A DNA stretch of 64,000 nucleotides from Acanthacorydalis orientalis (Eukaryota > Arthropoda > Insecta > Megaloptera > Corydalidae), in NCBI GenBank assembly GCA_034766995.1, contig CM068317.1, forward strand, positions 16,701,154 to 16,765,153. The letters run 5' to 3'. A model generated the notes under the pieces. That model was not told the origin of the DNA, did no database searches, and saw only the letters and a program-made list of their open reading frames with translations. Below, in pieces: positions 59,299 to 64,000 of the stretch. The translations under genes and the position numbers were made by a program. Within the stretch, counting starts at the first letter, position 1. Each line of letters opens with the position of its first letter.

Positions 59299-60525
59299 AT
59301 GATGAGTACAAATACAAAACGGCCCTCATTCTCCGGAGGCGTACTTGTCCCCTGCTGTGGCAGTAGCAGGGACCAAAGCAAGATGGCAGAAGGTGCTAAG
59401 AATCCCCGGAGTCTAAACACCGACTGCCCTTCTCTCTATTCTTTCCACAGGTCATCTACGCTTAATATCTCTACCTATAATTGCAGGTCATTATCGAATG
59501 AAGAAAGACTGAAAGAACTCCAAGAACTGACCAAAATTAAGTGGGACATTATAGGACTTAGTGAAGTACGAAGAAAAAGAGAAAAAACGCTGGAACTGAA
59601 AAACGGAGATCTTCTTTACTATCGCGGATCAGAAAAAGGAAATATAGGAGGAATCGGATTTATCGTAAATAAGAAACTAAAGGATAACATTGTGGAAATA
59701 GAAAGCACATCAGAACGTGCGGCGAGATTGGTAATTCAAATATCGAAGAGGTATCAAATCCAAATCATGCAAGTCTACGCGCCTACAACAGCTCATAAGG
59801 ACGAAGAAGTTGAAGATTTTTACCAAGAAGTAGGAAAACTTAACGACAAGGGAAACTGTCACTACAAAATTATAATGGGAGATTTTAACGCAAAGATCGG
59901 AGAAAGGCTAGAAAACGATAATGTAGTTAGAAAAGTTGGCTTTGGAACAAGGAATGAAAGAGGAAACCGACTAATTTATTTTGCAGAGAGTACGGGTTTG
60001 TATGTGATGAACTCTTTTCTCAAGAAAAATATCAAAAGGAAATGGAGATGGAAAGGTCCCGATAATATCAAAAACGAAACAGACTATATCCTTGTAAATA
60101 AAAAATCAATTGTGGAAGATTGTTCCGTATTAAATAGATTTAATGCCGGGAGCGATCATCGGATGGTAAGAAGCAGAATACGCATAAATGCGAGACTGGA
60201 AAGAAGAAAACTTTTCGGGACTCCGAAGAAGACAATTAATATTCAAACTCTAGAAGAGAGAAAAGTAGAATTTGAAATAGAATTAAAAAACCGTTTTGAT
60301 ATATTGGAGAACGTAAATGCGAATGTAGAAGAAAAAGTGGTGGTTGAAATTATCAAAGAGTCCGCACAAGAAATAGGAGGAACCCTTAAAATAAAATCAA
60401 ATAAGAAAATATCAGAAAAAACTAAATGTCTAATGAAGAAGAGAAGAGAAATAAAACTAACAGATAATGTGAAAGACCGAATCGAATATATCGAACTTGG
60501 CAAAACAGTGGAGGAAGTGTATTAG
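59299..60525 (+). pseudogene. RTE endonuclease ORF, copy 2 (open to the shared frameshift)
   Basis: The frame is open from a GTG at 59272; the first in-frame ATG is 59299, giving about 408 codons. An upstream ATG at 59235 opens only a 16-codon frame. APE endonuclease motifs are in order: NISTYNCRSL, DIIGLSEVRRK, GIGFIVNKKL, QIMQVYAPTT, IIMGDFNAKIGER, GTRNERGNRL, NETDYILVNKK (family: EIDYIL, so one change) and AGSDHRMVRSR. It nicks the target DNA for target-primed reverse transcription. The frame ends VEEVY* because of a one-base shift around GTGGAGGAAGTG (about 60507-60515). Removing one base would give continuity with the RT frame. The same shift is in copy 1. Confidence 0.92.
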
Positions 60526-62093
60526 AGAAGACGTTCGAAAGTACAACAATGAACTAATTAAGAAGACTATTGAAGAAAATAAAAGCTACCGAAAAATGCA
60601 ACAGAGCTTAATGATTGGCAAAGAACATGTAACTGCCTTGAAATTAGATGATGGGAGCAGAATCATCAACAAAAAGGAAATCATTAAAAGAGTAGAAGAA
60701 TTCTACACAGACCTATACAAAAATACATGTAACAAAGAAAACGAGAATAGGAAACATACAAACCAAGGTGTTCCATCCGTGCTACCGGAAGAGGTTACAT
60801 GTGCAATAAAGAATATGAAAAATGTAAGAGCAGCCGGAAATGATGGATTAATAGCAGAAATTTTCAAGTTAGTAGGAGAAAAAACAGAAAAAGTTCTCGC
60901 TGATATATTCACTGCTTGTATACAAAAAAGAACTATCCCAGATAAATGGAACGAAGCCACTGTAATTCTTCTACACAAGAAAGGAGATAAAGAAGATTTG
61001 AAAAATTATCGGCCGATTAGTTTACTGCCTACGATATATAAAATCTTTACAAAAATAATTTCGAAACGTCTACAAGTGCAACTAGATTTCGCCCAACCAA
61101 GGGAACAAGCTGGATTTAGAACTGGATTTAGTACAATGGATCATATTCAAGTAGTGAGAGAAGTAATAAGCCGGTCAAATGAATACCAAATACCAGTGTG
61201 TTTTGGATTTATAGACTACGAGAAGGCTTTCGACTCCATCACCACCTTGTCGGTAAAATCTGCATTGAAGAACCAGGGCATAGAGGGCACATATATCGAG
61301 CTGCTAGATAACATCTATAAAAAAGCAGCGATGTCGGTGAAGCTACATAAAGAAACAAGAAAGATAAAAATCGAAAAAGGTGTAAGACAGGGAGATGCAA
61401 TTTCTCCGAAATTGTTTACTGCGGTCTTGGAAGAAGTATTCAAATCGCTCGACTGGGAGGACAAAGGAATCGAGATAAAGGGCGAAAGATTAAGCCATCT
61501 CCGGATTGCCGATGATATAGTTATTTGCGCAAATACCCCGGAAGAGTTGCAAAAGAGGATAGAAGAACTAAACGATACCAGTCAAAAAATCGGCTTCAAC
61601 ATGAATCATACAAAGACAAAAGTACTGTTCAATGCGTTTGTTTGTCCGAATAAAATTGAAATAAAATGAACGGAAATAGAAGAAGTTATGAAATATTTCT
61701 ATCTAGGCCAGCTTATCAACAGAGATGGATCATTCACTGAAGAAGTAAACAGGAGAATAAAAATGGGATGGAGCTCTTTCGGACGAAACGCCTCGATATT
61801 TAAATCAACAATCCCACTCTGTTTAAAGAAAAAAGTATTCGATCAGTGTATACTACCGGTCCAGGACAATCCGGTGCAGGACATATCGCAAGAAGAGAAG
61901 ACAACCGATGGGCAAGAGAAATTATTGACTGGGAACCAAGGAATATGAAAAGACTGAGAGAGAGACCAATGAACAAATGGGATAAGGATATTAAAAACTT
62001 TCTTGAAAAACTGTGGAAAAGAGAGGCACTGAATCGAACAAAATGGAAAATCATGGAAGAGGCCTTTATCCAGCAGTGGATTAACAGGGGCTG
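60497..62093 (+). pseudogene. RTE reverse transcriptase region, copy 2
   Basis: It continues KCIREDVRKYNNEL and the RT motifs (KWNEATVILLHKKGDKEDL, PISLLPTIYKI, QAGFRTGFSTMDHI, IDYEKAFDSI, RQGDAISPKLF, LRIADDIVIC). An in-frame TGA (61667-61669) falls at the same codon as in copy 1, and the frame then goes on TEIEEVMKYFYLGQLINRDG. About 190 bases of the C-terminal domain are replaced by a short filler near 61863-61877. The tail ends EAFIQQWINRG* at 62093. No ATG opens this frame. Confidence 0.9.
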
Positions 62094-62099
62094 ATGATG

Positions 62100-62127
<28 letters not shown>
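62100..62127. repeat. (TA)n microsatellite, 3' flank of RTE copy 2
   Basis: Directly follows the GATGATGA tail. Confidence 0.95.
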
Positions 62128-62130
<3 letters not shown>

Positions 62131-62339
62131 ATATCGATATTTAATTGATTATACAACGAAAGCAATAGATTTTTGATTAACTAAGAGTTCTTTTTTCAAT
62201 TTAGGCGAGGAATGAAAATCAAACTCGAATATAGGATTGTTTTTAAATAATAACTGAAGAATAAAATTCGCAATGAAAAAACATAGACTTTTTGTCATTT
62301 AATAACATAACTAAAATATACATTTATTTATCAGATATA

Positions 62340-62341
<2 letters not shown>
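62128..62341. other. AT-rich non-coding DNA
   Basis: Nothing recognised. Confidence 0.5.

Positions 62342-62393
<52 letters not shown>
62342..62393. repeat. (TA)n microsatellite
   Basis: Uninterrupted tract upstream of mariner 8. Confidence 0.95.
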
Positions 62394-62394
<1 letters not shown>

Positions 62395-62621
62395 CATGTA
62401 AATAAAACCTTGCTATATGCACATATTGATTGTAAAATAACAATATATTTCCGAATGTATTAGGAGGGTCGTTTGATAAGTTTTGTAAATTTCTATGAGA
62501 TAGCGTTACTGTTCATTTAGTAACGCCACGATTTCAAGTATCGCTTGTTAAACTATCATAGGTGACATTTCAGTCAGAAGCGACGCATGATGTACATTAT
62601 ACAGATGTTTTAGTTAAAACA

Positions 62622-62693
62622 TTTTTCCATTTTTGTGGTAACTGCTATAATGTACAGTTGTAAATTGTAGCAGTTACCACAAAAATGAAAAAA
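62622..62693. repeat. 29-bp inverted repeat (hairpin) inside mariner 8
   Basis: The arms (62622-62650 and 62665-62693) share ATTTTTGTGGTAACTGCTA and its complement and match at 27 of 29 positions around a 14-base loop. Confidence 0.9.
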
Positions 62694-62799
62694 CGAGATC
62701 CGTGCAGTGATAATACATTTTTAGTTGAAAAAGTGGACGGCCACTAAGATGGAAGCAGAATTGAAGCAGATGAAGCAGAAAAAAGAATTGAAAGCAGAT

Positions 62800-63228
62800 C
62801 ATCCTGATCGACTACATAACGAAAGGATAATCGATAACAGGACCTTATAATGCAACATTACTGGACCGCTTGAAAGAAGAGCTGGAACAAAAACGGCCAA
62901 GACTAACGCACGAAGAAGTTCTCTTTCATCAGGAGAACGCCTGATCTCACAAATTGACCATCGCAATGCCCAAATTGCACGAATTTGGCTTCGAATTAAT
63001 TTTTCAACCACTCTATTCTCCGGACTTGACTCTGTGCGAGTTTTTCCTCTTCCCAAGCCTGAATATTTGGCTCGGTAGGAAGACATTCTCGACAAATGAG
63101 GATGTTATCGCTGTCATCAATGGGTATTTTGCTGACTTTGAGAAAAGCTAGTTTTTCGACGGGATAAGAAAAATGGAAACTCACTTAACCAAGTGTATAG
63201 ACCTCAATAAAGACTATGTTAAAAAAAA
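62800..63228 (+). pseudogene. Mariner transposase C-terminal half
   Basis: Readable as LIDYITKG, a stop, SITGPYNATLLDRLKEELEQ, KRPRLTHEEVLFHQENA, a stop (normally Pro), then LHEFGFELIFQPLYSPDLTL, CEFFLFPSLNIWLGRK, NGYFADFEKS, a stop, and FFDGIRKMETHLTKCIDLNK. The second and third catalytic Asp of the D,D(34)D triad (HQDNAP and PCDFF in relatives) are both Glu here (HQENA, LCEFF). The first catalytic block is deleted. Not functional. Confidence 0.85.
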
Positions 63229-63292
63229 TGATTTGTCCAAAAAAAAAATTTTTAACTTTCTTTTTTATCATACTTATCAAACAACTTTCGTA

Positions 63293-63609
63293 AAAAAAGA
63301 ATAAGTATCTACTAGTAAAAAAGTATTCCAGCTACTTCCAGTCCAAGTGAAAAACCCATTTTCTCATCCTCGTAATTTATGCCGAAAAAAGTCACAGTTG
63401 GATTACATATAATACCATAAAATAATTTATATCATATAATATTTTAAATATTTTTTTGTACACAATTATAATATATAACAAAATAGATATTAACAGGTTT
63501 AATATTTGATTTGCACTTTAAAACAGCCACAAATTCAATAAAGAACAAATAATAATTATAATAAAAATAAATTATAGCAAACATAGGGATTAAGTACAGA
63601 AAGAGAATA
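63293..63609. other. AT-rich non-coding DNA
   Basis: Nothing recognised. Confidence 0.5.
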
Positions 63610-63614
63610 TGTAT

Positions 63615-63702
<88 letters not shown>
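63610..63702. repeat. Imperfect (TA)n array
   Basis: TA units with AAATA, TACATA and TTTATA interruptions. Confidence 0.95.
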
Positions 63703-63862
63703 TTAAAAAACCTATAAACATACATCAATTTAGTTCCATACCAGAATGTTCTTTTATTTCTCTCCTCAGATTGAAAAGAATTTGTTAGTTTGAATTTATT
63801 GAAATTTATTTCTAATAATATGACTCATTTTGTTATTTTTCTCCTAATATTTCAATAATTCT

Positions 63863-63864
<2 letters not shown>

Positions 63865-63920
<56 letters not shown>
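63865..63920. repeat. (TA)n microsatellite
   Basis: Uninterrupted tract; a TGTGTGTGTTTG stretch follows at about 63948. Confidence 0.95.
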
Positions 63921-63926
<6 letters not shown>

Positions 63927-64000
63927 TCATTTGCATTTAATGGCTATGTGTGTGTGTTTGTAGGTTTGTGTATTTATGTTTAAATGAACTAAAACTTAAT

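Larger units (their letters stand above)
59095..62101 (+). mobile_element. RTE-type LINE, copy 2 (3.0 kb)
   Basis: It starts TCCTCCCCCAAATTCC at the same base as copy 1 and ends in a short GAT tail that passes into (TA)n. It is better preserved than copy 1 in the endonuclease but carries a deletion of roughly 190 bases near the 3' end (about 61863). Confidence 0.94.
62463..63290 (+). mobile_element. Mariner 8, internally deleted (828 bp)
   Basis: The left end is GGAGGGTCGTTTGATAAGTT. The right end read inward is CGAAAGTTGTTTGATAAGTA. TA duplication is at 62461-62462 and 63291-63292. It lacks the DNA-binding region and the first catalytic block, and carries a 29-bp inverted repeat (62622-62693) in the remaining 5' part. 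Confidence 0.88.

Noticed and set aside
61800..62165. 121-codon minus-strand frame
   Set aside because: Antisense of the RTE C-terminal region plus (TA)n.
1..64000. CRISPR arrays, rRNA genes, prokaryotic operons
   Set aside because: No regularly spaced repeats, rRNA-like blocks or Shine-Dalgarno-led gene runs; the window is eukaryotic.

Overview
The window looks like AT-rich nuclear DNA of an insect. The one clear host coding segment is a single exon (minus strand, 2111-2303) of the insect Dpr-interacting-protein / lachesin-like immunoglobulin family. The mobile elements also fit: mariner transposons of several lineages, a Ty1/copia retrotransposon primed by a half initiator-tRNA as in Drosophila copia, RTE-type LINEs, hAT and piggyBac fossils. 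There are no prokaryotic operons, rRNAs, intact tRNAs or CRISPR arrays. About forty (TA)n microsatellite tracts are spread through the window. I cannot name the species.

Layout. 1-2.1 kb: decayed mariner (332-1624) set inside a (TA)n tract. 2.1-2.3 kb: Ig exon. 5.7-6.6 kb: mariner that lost its DNA-binding domain. 8.3-9.6 kb: mellifera-like mariner, copy 1. 12.5-17.7 kb: complete but broken copia-type element on the minus strand, with TSD TATAC, two LTRs, a tRNA-half primer site, gag and pol. 17.9-19.2 kb: cecropia-type mariner (minus) inside (TA)n. 19.5-23.4 kb: heavily decayed APE-type LINE pieces in opposite orientations plus a piggyBac C-terminal fragment. 26.2-27.5 kb: copy 2 of the mellifera-like mariner, nearly intact. 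29.7-30.3 kb: short mariner derivative keeping only the helix-turn-helix region. 31.7-33.6 kb: hAT fossil. 34.2-34.6 kb: CpG-rich island with a peptide-like reading frame. 35.1-38.3 kb and 59.1-62.1 kb: two nearly identical RTE-type LINEs, each bounded by (TA)n on both sides. 40.4-40.9 kb: 3' end of another LINE. 43.3-43.7 and 53.9-54.2 kb: GC-rich islands, perhaps promoters or 5' UTR exons. 48.9-49.8 kb: piggyBac fossil with TIRs. 54.8-55.3 kb: second helix-turn-helix-only mariner. 62.5-63.3 kb: N-terminally deleted mariner.

No operon-like co-operation is visible. The likeliest reading is one or more very large introns or intergenic space around a neuronal Ig-superfamily gene, used repeatedly as a landing site for mobile DNA. 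The most interesting signals are: (1) elements of different classes sitting exactly inside (TA)n arrays; (2) two RTE copies sharing the same frameshift and the same in-frame TGA; (3) an unusually long (32 nt) half-tRNA primer-binding site and mosaic LTRs with a covarying hairpin in the copia element; (4) a mariner derivative family that appears to have spread while retaining only the DNA-binding part; and (5) the island at 34.3 kb, where a secreted, amidated-peptide-like frame is separated from an ATG by one base in a G5 run.
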